Origin: Patescibacteria group bacterium
GTDB taxonomy: Bacteria > Patescibacteriota > Gracilibacteria > Peribacterales > Peribacteraceae
Direction: 5' to 3'
Length of the DNA stretch: 64,000 nucleotides
Assembly (NCBI GenBank): GCA_018814875.1
Contig: JAHIYH010000036.1
Span: forward strand, 1 to 64,000
Shown: one piece after another, positions 48,160 through 58,467 of the stretch
How positions within the stretch are numbered: position 1 is the first letter of the stretch
How the letters are laid out: every line of letters begins with the position of its first letter
Position numbers and translations under genes: made by a program
Notes under the pieces: generated by a model
Databases searched by the model: none
The model's input: only the letters and a program-made list of their open reading frames with translations
Told to the model about the DNA's origin: nothing

Positions 48160-48831
48160 ATGAAAAGTGTGTTTTTTATAGACGGTTTCAATATGTACCA
48201 CGCACTGGATAATTGCGACGATTATCATAAATACAAATGGCTTGATTTGAAGCTGTTAGCTGAGAACATCATTTCAAATGATGAAAGCATAGAAGAGGTA
48301 TTATATTTCACTGCCTATTGTACGTGGGACAGAGGAAAGAAAATGAGACACAAGCAATATGTGGAGGCGCTTACGGCGAGGGGTGTTCAAACTGTTATGG
48401 GCAAGTTCTCACCTGTAACCAAAAAATTTAATAAGAATGTAATGCCGATTATTGATATGGCACCTGTGGTCACTGATTTTTCTATAATTCCGGATGAGAT
48501 TGTATATAAAACTAACGAAGAAAAGCGGACTGATGTAAATATGGCAACAAAGATTGTCGATTATGCATATCAAAATAAATATGATCATGCTTACATAGTT
48601 ACAGCAGATGGTGATATCGCTCCTGCGATAGAAACTGCCAGAAAACGATTTCCTGAGAAGAAATTTACTGCTGTGCTTCCGATTGGTCTTTCGGGGCAAT
48701 ATATGTGCAAGATTTGTGACTTTAATGTTGTGAAGATAGACGAAGATCATTTGAAAAAATCGCAATTACCAGATCTGGTGGTTATAAGTACAAATAGGAA
48801 GTTAAGTAGGCCGCCCTCATGGAGTAGCTAG
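48160..48831 (+). CDS. NYN-domain (LabA/DUF88-like) protein
   Basis: SVFFIDGFNMYHAL, KRTDVNMATKIVDYAY, DHAYIVTADGDIAPAIE. Confidence 0.88.
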   Translation: MKSVFFIDGFNMYHALDNCDDYHKYKWLDLKLLAENIISNDESIEEVLYFTAYCTWDRGKKMRHKQYVEALTARGVQTVMGKFSPVTKKFNKNVMPIIDMAPVVTDFSIIPDEIVYKTNEEKRTDVNMATKIVDYAYQNKYDHAYIVTADGDIAPAIETARKRFPEKKFTAVLPIGLSGQYMCKICDFNVVKIDEDHLKKSQLPDLVVISTNRKLSRPPSWSS

Positions 48832-48849
48832 GTGTTGTCTTTTTATTAC

Positions 48850-48877
48850 CAAAAAACCAGAATCTAATTCTGGTCTC
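48850..48877 (-). terminator. Terminator of rnpB
   Basis: Minus strand ACCAGAAT-TAG-ATTCTGGTTTTTTGG. Confidence 0.85.
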
Positions 48878-48880
48878 TTG

Positions 48881-49333
48881 GTCCTGCTCTTCTGTAAGCC
48901 GGGTCTTGTCGAGCCCTTCGCAAAGCTCAGGGCAAGAGCGATCATCTATCTAGGACAACGGTTACCCGAAGTCTCAAGCGGAGGAGTAGTCAGTATGACG
49001 GAACCATCACAGATTCTGACCACCCAAATCCTCCTTACATCACCTAGAGTTTACCAGCATCGCTAATTGGTAGCGGGGCCCTCGGTACTCCGAGGCGTTT
49101 CACACCCCACCAAAGGGGCTCGTCTCTGTGGCACTGGTCCTTACCTATCTTTACCGAATATATGATAGGCAGATGGATGTTATCCACTAGGCGTTCCGGT
49201 GACCTGTCGACCGTAGCGCGGAGCTATGATCTAAGATCACCCTTCGCAAGCGCGAAGGTTGATGCCCGGACTTTCCTCCCACCTTCGTCCGCCTCAGGCG
49301 GACTACGGCGGGCGATCACTTAAAGAGCAGGAC
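48881..49333 (-). ncRNA. rnpB: RNase P RNA
   Basis: Minus strand: P1 GTCCTGCTCTT/AAGAGCAGGAC; GAGGAAAGTCCGGGC; GTGCCACAGAGACGAG; GACCCGGCTTACAG. Confidence 0.95.
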
Positions 49334-49451
49334 TATTATTATCTCGCAGAAGCGGTCTTGAATCAAGGCACTAACCCTTATCTTGCTTAAAAATTGCAGC
49401 TTATTGACTTTTAGCTAAAAGCTAAAAGCTATAAGCTAGAAGCTAGCAGAT

Positions 49452-49528
49452 GCCACCTTAGCTCAGTTGGTCAGAGCAGCTCACTTGTAATGAGCAGGTC
49501 CGGGGTTCGAATCCCCGAGGTGGCTCCA
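49452..49528 (+). tRNA. tRNA-Thr(TGT), CCA encoded
   Basis: GCCACCT...GCTCA-CTTGTAA-TGAGC...GGTTCGAATCC...AGGTGGCTCCA. Confidence 0.95.
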
Positions 49529-49701
49529 GCCGCTTCGCTACGGCTGGCAGATCCGCTTCGGCAAAAACATACCTGACGATACCGCTACACCGCAACGTCG
49601 CGTTATGTCCTATGGATCGTATATTTATCATTCAGTAAAACCACACTTTTATTCGGCATCTGGCAGTTGATTGTTGAAGGTTGATGATAGATAGTTAACA
49701 A

Positions 49702-51093
49702 GTGAAACGCTCAGAAATCTTCTTCGGCGTCCTGCGCCTCCCTATGGATGCGTTTGGCGTCCTTGCGGCACTTCTCTTGAGTTACAGACTACGAGAGGCA
49801 AATATTGACCTGATTCCGCGCATACAATTACTAGATCCGTCGCCCACACTTCCTCCCCTTGATGCATACTTAACTACATTTGTACTTCCGGGGATATTCG
49901 TCTTCCTGTTGGCAGCAGCAGCTCTTGGGCTCTATGCGCTTTATACTACTGCAAGTAGTTGGAATGAGATGGGGAAGATTATCGTGGCAGGGTTACTTTG
50001 GGTTGTGGTAATCATGGCGTGGTACTTTCTTGTGATGAAGCAGCTTTTCTATTCGCGCGTGCTTCTTGTCCATTCTACATTCTTCATTATTTTCTTTGTG
50101 GCAATGGGCAGGACTGCAGTAGTAATTTTGCAGCGTGCATTTTTGAGGATGGGAGTAGGCGTTCGTTTGGTTGCTTCTATGGGGAGACATCCTATTGCAC
50201 GAAATGCGCGGGATACGCTGGCACGAGACATGCACTATGAGTATTTGGGGCACATGACAGATTTGCATTCGCTTAAAATGCTCGAAAACAAATGCCATCC
50301 TGATTTGGTACTACAAACTGATCCTGATCCAACAAGTAAAGAGACTGTTGCACTCATTGATTTTTGCAGAAGCCATCACATCGGTTATGCATTCCTCCCG
50401 CCAGTATTTGCAGACGTTCCACATCAACTTTTGGTCGGTCATTTAGGGCTTATACCGATGCTTCAGTTCCAACCAACACCTCTGGATGGTTGGGGAAGAG
50501 TCTTCAAGCGCATTTTTGATCTGATTGGAAGTATTATTTTGATAGTTCTACTGTCCCCTGTTTTGATTGCTATATCAATTGCTATCCTCATCGATTCAGG
50601 AATGCCTTTGCTCTACACATCGCGTCGTATCGGGGAACACGGGAGGAATGATATACATGTCCTAAAATTCCGTTCAATGATCAAAGATGCTGATAAGAAA
50701 AAGAAAGATCTGGCTACTCAAAACGTCAGACAGGATGGTCCGCTCTTCAAAATGCAGAATGATCCTCGTGTTACCGCGGTCGGGAAGGTTTTACGTCGCT
50801 TCGATCTTGATGAATTTCCGCAGCTATTTAATGTTCTTTGGGGTGATATGTCTTTGGTCGGACCACGTCCACATTTGCCTGAAGAGGTAAGTAAGTACAC
50901 GTCGTTTCAGCGTCGTGTATTTGCCGTTAAGCCGGGGATGACGGGGCTTGCTCAGGTTTCTGGGAGGTCAGCACTTAAATTTGACGAAGAAGTACGATTG
51001 GATTTGAAGTATGTGGAAGAGTGGTCGCTGCGGATGGATCTTTGGATATTGTGGAGAACTATTTCTGTAGTTCTTAGCGGAGGAGGGAGCTAA
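49702..51093 (+). CDS. Polyprenyl-phosphate sugar transferase
   Basis: KRIFDLIGSIILIVLLSPVLI, VLKFRSM, VGPRPHLPEEV, KPGMTGLAQVSGRS. Confidence 0.93.
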   Translation: MKRSEIFFGVLRLPMDAFGVLAALLLSYRLREANIDLIPRIQLLDPSPTLPPLDAYLTTFVLPGIFVFLLAAAALGLYALYTTASSWNEMGKIIVAGLLWVVVIMAWYFLVMKQLFYSRVLLVHSTFFIIFFVAMGRTAVVILQRAFLRMGVGVRLVASMGRHPIARNARDTLARDMHYEYLGHMTDLHSLKMLENKCHPDLVLQTDPDPTSKETVALIDFCRSHHIGYAFLPPVFADVPHQLLVGHLGLIPMLQFQPTPLDGWGRVFKRIFDLIGSIILIVLLSPVLIAISIAILIDSGMPLLYTSRRIGEHGRNDIHVLKFRSMIKDADKKKKDLATQNVRQDGPLFKMQNDPRVTAVGKVLRRFDLDEFPQLFNVLWGDMSLVGPRPHLPEEVSKYTSFQRRVFAVKPGMTGLAQVSGRSALKFDEEVRLDLKYVEEWSLRMDLWILWRTISVVLSGGGS

Positions 51094-51286
51094 TTAATGA
51101 CAGCAAGCAGTGTAAAAAGTAATCAACTAGTTGCGCAAATAGTTGTATATGGAAAAAGTCTGAATCGCGGATGAAATGGATTAGACGGATTTCACGGATT
51201 ACATAAAATTGGTAATGTCTTCATTAATGAGCATCCGTGTAATCCGCTTAATCAGCGTAATCTGTGATTCAGACAACATTCAAAAC

Positions 51287-53611
51287 TTAAAACAACGTCA
51301 GCTGATCCTCCGAAATCACCTTGGTAGTCTTCTTTGGTTTTGTATTTCTCTTTTTTGGAGCTGGCATCTCATTTTTCTTCTGGGCGAAGTTTTCTAGATA
51401 GCTTTTTACACGTTCACCATATCTCTTTTCCGTGAGACGTTTGTCGAGCACAGTTACTCCACCGTCCGAAGTGCGATGGCGACAGTAGGTGCGTAACAAT
51501 CGGAAGAGCCGATGCTCCAAGCGGGGAAGTCCGTAATCAATAAATCCGTTTTTGTAGTGATTAGATCGTTTCGCGAATGTCATATTATGTGGGTGATCAA
51601 ATGGAAGACTCTGCAAGACCAAATGATCGACCATTTCCGGATTCAGGCTCACGCCTTCGTATGTCCATGGAGTTAGTATCCATACACATGGAGCAGGAGC
51701 TGCAGCGAATTCCGCCTGCATACGTTCCAATCCTCCACTGAGGCTTTGGCAGATCAGGGTGATACCTTTCTGTTCCAATTCTTCGGTGTATTTAACAAAG
51801 CTCTCTTCTATCAGTCGGCGGCTTGGAAGTAGAATAACAGTCTTGTCTCCAAGCGGTTTTCTCAGGAATGATTCGATAGACTTCTCTTCGAATGTAATAG
51901 GGATGTGATCGAGCTCAGTTTCACTCGATTCCAATACGGTAGTTTCCTGAGATTTGGGGAGAATTTCTGTTAGTGTAGATTCGGATTTATGTGGAATGAG
52001 CAGGGTGGTTGCAAATTTGCTGTACAGATTCTCTTTGAGAATTTCGCTGATTCTCTCGGGCACTGAATGCATGTATTGCGTGCCATCTTGGCGTTCTTCG
52101 ATCCAGACAATGCGTCCTCCACATTTCTCACTGTCCAATATTTTTTGAAGGTCTAGTAATTGTTCCAATAGTGGAGCAGACAAGTCGCCGCTTTCCAGTA
52201 CGGTAGATAGACGTTCCTGAAGTCCTTTGGCCTCGGGTTTGGATAGATCTTCTTTATGTAGTTCATAGATGTCTTTCTCCTGGCGAGTTTTCTCTATCCA
52301 TATCTGTAACGTATCCGTAAAGCTCATTAGTGAATCGTTACCCTCCGATCCAGCACGAATGTAATCAATGGAACTAAACCAGCCATAGGCTTTGGTTGCA
52401 GTATCCTCCAGCATAGAAGCATCATCGATTATAATGTGCGAACGTTCGTCAAGTGCACATTGTGCACTGTGGTTGGGATTGGCAAGGAATCCAAGAAATT
52501 GTTTGTGATCAAGGAGAATGACTGTAGGAAGATTTTTAAATTGATTTGTGTAGTTTTCAGATGCGTTTGTGCAGGCAAGTTTTCCGTTCCAAACGGAATA
52601 CTCTTCTCCGTGCGCGCGAATTTCGCGTAGATTCTCTGGCTCGAACCACGCAAGTTTAAGTGCGAGAGTTGCTTCATCTGATGTAAAAATTTCTTGTGTT
52701 GCAAAAAGTGTAGCCGCTTCTATATCTATCAGAAGATTTGGTGGATAAAGTACACGTACGCCTTGTGGAACAGTTAATCGCCGCAACGTTGCTTCCAGAT
52801 TCTTAACTACAATCCAATGCACAGTACTTTCGTCATTTGCTGCAGCATCCAAGAGTTGTTGAAGAGTTGTGGGGGCGAGTGGTTCTTCTACTAATGTGAC
52901 AGATCCTTCTGCTGGTTTTTTAAAAATGGATTCCGCAAGAGGAGACACGTGTACTTTGGCAGAAACTTTTGGTGAAGATATTTTCATCCACTTGGGTTGG
53001 TTCTTTTTCTTGGCTTCCCCAAGGGCTTCGAAGAGCATCTGATATCCGGGCGCACTCTTACTCATGATGAGTTTAGAGATATCTTGAAGTTCCTCAGGCA
53101 ACTCCAGCATTCTGTTCCAGCACTTACTCAAGAGTTCCAGTGTTGCATTCACATCGCCCATCGCTCGGTGAACCGGTTCATGTTTCAGTTTGAGTACAGT
53201 ACTCACATAGCCCAAAGAAAAACTTGCAAGTTCTGGGTATACAAGTGAGGCGATCATCGATGTGTCGATCCATGGATGATTGCTCAGATCGATCCCCTCT
53301 CCTTTGAGCATGCGTATATCAAAGCCCACGTTCTGTCCGATGATGAGAGTATCAGGTCCGATAAAGTTCTCGATTGTTTCTTGTACATCTTCAAATGTAG
53401 GTTTATTTGCTAAGGCATCTTGTTTGATTCGTGTAAGAACTTGAATAGTTTGAGGGATCTCTGTGGGGATGGAAAACAACTGCTCATATTCCGAAACGAT
53501 CTTGCCGTTTTCTATGCGTACGCCGGCAAATTCGATCACGCGGTTTGCCTTCGGGACAAATCCCGTGGTTTCTGTGTCTAGGACTACGAAGGAGAGCGGA
53601 GGGAGTTTCAC
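51287..53611 (-). CDS. DnaQ-like 3'-5' exonuclease fused to degenerate DinG-like helicase C-terminal domain
   Basis: LDTETTGF, NVGFDIRML, HRAMGDVNATLEL (DEDDh); C-term LTPWTYEGVSL; no GxxGxGK[ST] found. Confidence 0.8.
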   Translation of the reverse strand: MKLPPLSFVVLDTETTGFVPKANRVIEFAGVRIENGKIVSEYEQLFSIPTEIPQTIQVLTRIKQDALANKPTFEDVQETIENFIGPDTLIIGQNVGFDIRMLKGEGIDLSNHPWIDTSMIASLVYPELASFSLGYVSTVLKLKHEPVHRAMGDVNATLELLSKCWNRMLELPEELQDISKLIMSKSAPGYQMLFEALGEAKKKNQPKWMKISSPKVSAKVHVSPLAESIFKKPAEGSVTLVEEPLAPTTLQQLLDAAANDESTVHWIVVKNLEATLRRLTVPQGVRVLYPPNLLIDIEAATLFATQEIFTSDEATLALKLAWFEPENLREIRAHGEEYSVWNGKLACTNASENYTNQFKNLPTVILLDHKQFLGFLANPNHSAQCALDERSHIIIDDASMLEDTATKAYGWFSSIDYIRAGSEGNDSLMSFTDTLQIWIEKTRQEKDIYELHKEDLSKPEAKGLQERLSTVLESGDLSAPLLEQLLDLQKILDSEKCGGRIVWIEERQDGTQYMHSVPERISEILKENLYSKFATTLLIPHKSESTLTEILPKSQETTVLESSETELDHIPITFEEKSIESFLRKPLGDKTVILLPSRRLIEESFVKYTEELEQKGITLICQSLSGGLERMQAEFAAAPAPCVWILTPWTYEGVSLNPEMVDHLVLQSLPFDHPHNMTFAKRSNHYKNGFIDYGLPRLEHRLFRLLRTYCRHRTSDGGVTVLDKRLTEKRYGERVKSYLENFAQKKNEMPAPKKRNTKPKKTTKVISEDQLTLF

Positions 53612-53806
53612 TTCTATAGCTTATAGCTTTTGAGAAGATTATTCAGCTTCCTTTTCCTTTTCTTTTTCTTCTTTTGCAGTTTCGGGTTCGGGCTGGGGTT
53701 CGGGTTCGGGTTCGGTAGGAGCTGGAGCTTTTTCTTTTGGAGCATCCTCTTTTACCTCTGGCTACGCACCCGAAGACCCTTCGATTCGACTCAGGACAGG
53801 CGGGTT

Positions 53807-55153
53807 CTACTGAGCGGATGGATTTTCTTCCTCCTTGGCTTCTTTGATTTCCTTGGCTTCTTTGGTTTCTTTTTTCTCCTTTTTCTCTTTTATATCCTCT
53901 TTTTCCTTAAGCACCTTCTTCGTAGCACCACCACCATCAGCTTTAGGTGCTTCTTCCTGAGTTTCTTCGGCAATCATTTCCTCTCCTGTTTCGATCTCCT
54001 CTTCGGTCTGGCCGCGCAGCTCCGCAAGTTTTGCTTTAAAGGCAGGGAGTTCCTCATAGTTGTACATGTCCAGTTCGTATCCTGTGAGTTCTGTAGCCAA
54101 GCGAATGTTCTGACCTTTCTTCCCAATTGCCATTGGGCGCTGTGCTTCTTCTACGAAGACGGCAGCGCGTTTTTTCACTTTGCGACCTTCCTCATCCACA
54201 GACTCCAAGTCATTTACAATAATAACTGCGGAGATCGATGCTGGTTGCAGTGCAGTCGAAATCAATTTGATTGGATCTTCGGACCATTCGATCATATCTA
54301 CGCGCTCACCATTGATCTCTTCCATTACAGCTTGAATACGTACTCCCTTCTGGCCAACACAAGCTCCGATAGGATCAATACGTGGGTCAGAACTACTAAC
54401 TGCCACCTTGCTGCGGAATCCTGCGTCACGTGCGATGCCTTTAATTTCTACATCCTCGTTACGTACTTCAGGAATTTCCAGTTCCAGAAGCTTCTTGACG
54501 AGATTTGAGTGTGTGCGAGAGATCCTAAGTTGAGGTCCCTTGCCGGTCAACTCTACTTTGTCTAGGTACACACGAAGACGCTTGCCGGTGTAGTAGTGCT
54601 CTCCAGGGATTTGTTCTCTCCATGGAAGCGACACAGTCATACCTTCGATTTCCAATGTTACCCAGTTGGGTTCAACTTTTGTGACAGTTGCAGTCAAAAG
54701 TTCTGCCTCACGATCTTTGAACATGTCATACAAGCTCTGCTTTTCTGCTTCCTGAAGTTTTTGTAAGATCACTTGCTTAGCAGATTGTGCTGCAATGCGT
54801 CCGTATTCCATCGGAGTAACATCGATCGTAATCTCATCACCCGAATCCGCATCGGACTTGATCTTCTTGGCATCAGCAATACTGATCTCGAAGTTATCGT
54901 TCTCCACATCATCTACCACTTCTTTTACGAGCAGAATCGTAGGCATATCACGTCCCTCTTCCAATTCCACGCGAATTTCCTGCTCTTTATTCCCGTAGTC
55001 TTTGCGATAAGCCGTGGCAATTGCTTGCTTCACAGCGTCCAGAACCTGTGCAGGGTTCACGTTTTTCTCCGAACAAATCTGGTTGATGGCGGCGATAAAT
55101 GAGGCTCTCATGTCAGGAAAAGGGAAAGTGGAAAGTGGAAATTTAAAATTCAA
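53807..55153 (-). CDS. nusA: Transcription termination/antitermination factor NusA with KE-rich tail
   Basis: S1 and KH domains; DPIGACVGQKGVRIQAV, AIGKKGQNIRLA. Confidence 0.95.
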   Translation of the reverse strand: MNFKFPLSTFPFPDMRASFIAAINQICSEKNVNPAQVLDAVKQAIATAYRKDYGNKEQEIRVELEEGRDMPTILLVKEVVDDVENDNFEISIADAKKIKSDADSGDEITIDVTPMEYGRIAAQSAKQVILQKLQEAEKQSLYDMFKDREAELLTATVTKVEPNWVTLEIEGMTVSLPWREQIPGEHYYTGKRLRVYLDKVELTGKGPQLRISRTHSNLVKKLLELEIPEVRNEDVEIKGIARDAGFRSKVAVSSSDPRIDPIGACVGQKGVRIQAVMEEINGERVDMIEWSEDPIKLISTALQPASISAVIIVNDLESVDEEGRKVKKRAAVFVEEAQRPMAIGKKGQNIRLATELTGYELDMYNYEELPAFKAKLAELRGQTEEEIETGEEMIAEETQEEAPKADGGGATKKVLKEKEDIKEKKEKKETKEAKEIKEAKEEENPSAQ

Positions 55154-55270
55154 AATGTAGAATTAAGTAGTAAGGGTTGAGAAAAACCACCGTTCTTCCA
55201 TATAAGAACAGTGTCAACTAATCATTCATACTTCGACCTCATTGTACACTTTATTTGGCGTGGGGCAAGC

Positions 55271-55582
55271 TCAATCATCTGATTGTTGATCTTTGAGCTC
55301 CTGCCGTGCTTCGTCCCTTTCTCGTCTGGTAGCCTCTAAGTCAAACATAAGATATTTCATATCGAGTCTCAATTGGGTTAGGGCATCTTGGACAAGACTC
55401 AATATTCTTCTGCGACGTTTTGTCGCATCAATGACAGAATCCACGGCAATTTCGAATATACTTAGATTATCAGCAGAAGGATCTTTTTTGACTAATTTAA
55501 AAGCTTCGATCAGGCGTTGGATTTCTAATGGCATTTCAGGATCTTTTCTAGCCCCTTCGGTTGGTGTCGGCGTTTCATCCAT
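55271..55582 (-). CDS. Hypothetical coiled-coil protein
   Basis: Intact 103-aa ORF. Confidence 0.5.
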   Translation of the reverse strand: MDETPTPTEGARKDPEMPLEIQRLIEAFKLVKKDPSADNLSIFEIAVDSVIDATKRRRRILSLVQDALTQLRLDMKYLMFDLEATRRERDEARQELKDQQSDD

Positions 55583-55652
55583 ATATTACAAGGATACATC
55601 AATATATTTTGGTCAAGAAACGAAAAACAATCTTTTTTGCTACTATACTTTT

Positions 55653-56084
55653 ATGAAAACTATGTGGATCACGGTGGGGCTGGGTATTTTAGCTGGTGTT
55701 GGAACATCGTTCCTCGCGGATATATTCTTAGTCGAGCGTTTTGTAATTGTTGGATCTTTTGTCGGTTTGGAATATTCACTTAACGAAGGCATCGCATTTG
55801 GCGTGCGCATTCCAGGGGCATTTCAATTTATTCTTATTTTGGCCGCACTCTTTTTTGTAGCGTGCTACGCACGGAAAGAAGCAGATACAAAACTTTCTCA
55901 AGTTGGATTTGGGCTTATTCTTGGTGGGGGGATAGCGAACATTATCGATCGACTCATTGATGGATTTGTAACAGATATGATTCAGGTGGGATCATTCCCA
56001 GTTTTTAATGTGGCAGATAGCTGCATTACTGTTGGCATAGCGATTTTGTTTTTTGAGATGGTGGTACGTGCAAGAGAGGCATAA
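55653..56084 (+). CDS. lspA: Lipoprotein signal peptidase
   Basis: LNEGIAFG, GGGIANIIDRLIDGFVTDMI, FPVFNVADSCITVG. Confidence 0.92.
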   Translation: MKTMWITVGLGILAGVGTSFLADIFLVERFVIVGSFVGLEYSLNEGIAFGVRIPGAFQFILILAALFFVACYARKEADTKLSQVGFGLILGGGIANIIDRLIDGFVTDMIQVGSFPVFNVADSCITVGIAILFFEMVVRAREA

Positions 56085-56327
56085 ATCCCAAAACCCAAAA
56101 CCCAAATCCCAAATCCCATGTACGAAATCTATGTCTGACTGGCAGGTAGGCCAAAACCCAACAGCCTTCGCCTCCCCACTTCACCTCTTGGTTACGAGGG
56201 GGCAGGCTGGGCTACGGCCGTCAAGAAACCCAAAACGGCACCATTTGAGGCGTAGGGCCTGTGATTTGGGTTTTGTGATTTGGGTTTTTTGCCCCAATTC
56301 CTTTAGCATTCAACAAAATCAGCTACA

Positions 56328-57629
56328 ATGCCCTCCTCATGCTTCATATTCTCAGCACAAGTGGATATTAGATATCGAATCGAAGGCGGAGTAGCACTGC
56401 GCGGTGACGTTACCGTTAGTGGCTCCAAGAACGCAGCACTCCCGCTGATTGCGAGCAGCCTGCTTTGCAGTGGAGAGACGGTGCTTAATAATGTTCCATT
56501 TCTAAGAGATGTAAAAGCGTTGCTGGAGATCTTGGAATTCTTGGGGGCGGAAACTTCTTTTCAGGATGGTACAGTTCGTATCCGTACAAATAATGTTCAA
56601 AGCAAACCAATTCCTGCTGAATATGTTGGGAAGCTACGTGGTTCAATTGTTCTCTTGGGTCCACTTCTTGCACGCTTTGGCGTGGTCGAGATGGCGTACC
56701 CTGGGGGATGTGTACTTGGCAAGCGTCCGATAGAAGCGCACAGAGCAGCTTTGCGTCAGCTTGGGGCAGAAGATATGAGTCATGATGAGGTGTTGCACTT
56801 TCAGGGCAAGTTAAGAGCGGGGCGTGTGGTGCTTCCGGAGTTTTCGGTCACTGCGACAGAGAATGCAGTTATGGCAGCAGCACTTTTACCAGGTGAAACT
56901 CAAATTGATCTGGCTGCAGCCGAGCCACACGTACAGGAAGTGTGCAAAATGATGCAGGCAATGGGTGCACAGGTAGAAGGTATTGGAACACACACTATAA
57001 AAGTTTGTGGTCGACCAGATTTAAAGTGTCCAATTCACAGAGTTCCTTCTGATTATCTAGAAATTGGAGCGCTTGCGGTGGCAGCAATGGTAACCGGAGG
57101 TAAAGTTCGACTTCATGATGTGGATTATGATCACATGATTTCCTTCTTGAATGCGCTTACACGTATGGGAGTAGTTTGGAAGTACGAGGAGGGAGAAAAA
57201 GTCCTCTTTATAGATGGAGAACTCACCTCTTTGCGTCCAACTCATATTCAAACGAACATTTTTCCAGGATTTCCTACAGACTTACTTCCGCCTCTTGGAG
57301 TTGCGATGACGCAAGCCAACGGTGTTAGCCGAATTTTCGAGATGCTATTCGAAGGGCGCATGGCTTACCTCTATGAATTGGAAAAAATGGGAGCCCACAT
57401 CGAAATCCTCAACTCGCATCAGGCTCTTGTTATAGGACCTACAAAATTGAGAGGCCATACAGTTGCCAGTAACGATATTCGTGCAGGAGTAGCGATGGTA
57501 ATTGCAGGGCTTTGTGCAGAAGGCGAGACCACGGTGACAGATGTACGTTACATTGAGCGTGGGTATGATCATCTGGATACTAAGTTAAGAAACCTCGGAG
57601 CGAGGATAGAAAAAATTGAATCTGAGTAG
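56328..57629 (+). CDS. murA: UDP-N-acetylglucosamine 1-carboxyvinyltransferase
   Basis: VSGSKNAALPLIASSLL, PGGCVLGKRPIEAH, ERGYDHLDTKLRNLGA. Confidence 0.95.
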   Translation: MPSSCFIFSAQVDIRYRIEGGVALRGDVTVSGSKNAALPLIASSLLCSGETVLNNVPFLRDVKALLEILEFLGAETSFQDGTVRIRTNNVQSKPIPAEYVGKLRGSIVLLGPLLARFGVVEMAYPGGCVLGKRPIEAHRAALRQLGAEDMSHDEVLHFQGKLRAGRVVLPEFSVTATENAVMAAALLPGETQIDLAAAEPHVQEVCKMMQAMGAQVEGIGTHTIKVCGRPDLKCPIHRVPSDYLEIGALAVAAMVTGGKVRLHDVDYDHMISFLNALTRMGVVWKYEEGEKVLFIDGELTSLRPTHIQTNIFPGFPTDLLPPLGVAMTQANGVSRIFEMLFEGRMAYLYELEKMGAHIEILNSHQALVIGPTKLRGHTVASNDIRAGVAMVIAGLCAEGETTVTDVRYIERGYDHLDTKLRNLGARIEKIESE

Positions 57630-57761
57630 CTTATAGCTTTTAGCTGCTAGCTTCTAGAATAAGTAGAACAGGTATTTAGAGAGCTCAGAATGATTTCATA
57701 GGTCTTAGATTTTACAAATAACAACTCATCTAGAAGCTAGAAGCTAAAAGCTAGCAAGGAG

Positions 57762-58343
57762 TTGTGTCTAAGCCAAATATTCACTATCATCACCGCAATG
57801 CTCACATTTACCTCACTCGGCGGAAAAACTATCCATTGCGTCAATGGAGGTAAGGCACTCGTTGTATTTCCAGATAAGCCAGAAGGCAAAGATGTTATTT
57901 CTCTTTTGTCTAATCCCGAAAAAGAGCCAACGGAAGGAGTTATTTCTTGGCCTGGTGAGTATGACTACGATGGAGTCGCGGTGCGTGGTATTTGGCACGA
58001 TGAAAGTGAAAAAGTTTCCTATGCTATCGAAATCAACGAAATCCGTGTCGCGTTTCTCTCTTCTCCGCTAAAAGAATGGACAGACTATGAACTGGAACTG
58101 CTTGGTGATATAGACATTCTATTCATGCCAGCTGATGATGTGAAAATTGCGCAGAAGCTGATCGACCTAATTGACCCGCGCACACTAATTCCACTTCTTA
58201 CGAAAGATGAAGAAACATTCGAGGAGTTGCTTGATAAATGTGGAGCCAAAGGCAAGGAGCCAGAGAATGAATACAAGGTTAAGGGGAAGTCATCTTTGCC
58301 TGCCGAAGGGCGGGAGGTTGTGATTTTGAAGGCAAAGAAGTAA
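57762..58343 (+). CDS. Metallo-beta-lactamase-fold-like protein
   Basis: LTFTSLGGKTIHCVNGGKALVVFPDKP, WPGEYDYDGVAV. Confidence 0.6.
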   Translation: MCLSQIFTIITAMLTFTSLGGKTIHCVNGGKALVVFPDKPEGKDVISLLSNPEKEPTEGVISWPGEYDYDGVAVRGIWHDESEKVSYAIEINEIRVAFLSSPLKEWTDYELELLGDIDILFMPADDVKIAQKLIDLIDPRTLIPLLTKDEETFEELLDKCGAKGKEPENEYKVKGKSSLPAEGREVVILKAKK

Positions 58344-58467
58344 TGAAAAATGAATAATGAAAAATGCTCCTCTTTTCCCTGGTTGCCTAAATTATTCATT
58401 ATTCATTCTCAATTTTTGTAATAAAGAAGTATGGCGAACATCGTATATATTCTAAGATATTCTCGTT

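Noticed and set aside
53630-54508. 292-aa plus-strand ORF rich in F/L/G
   Set aside because: Antisense to the KE-rich tail of nusA; low-complexity shadow ORF.
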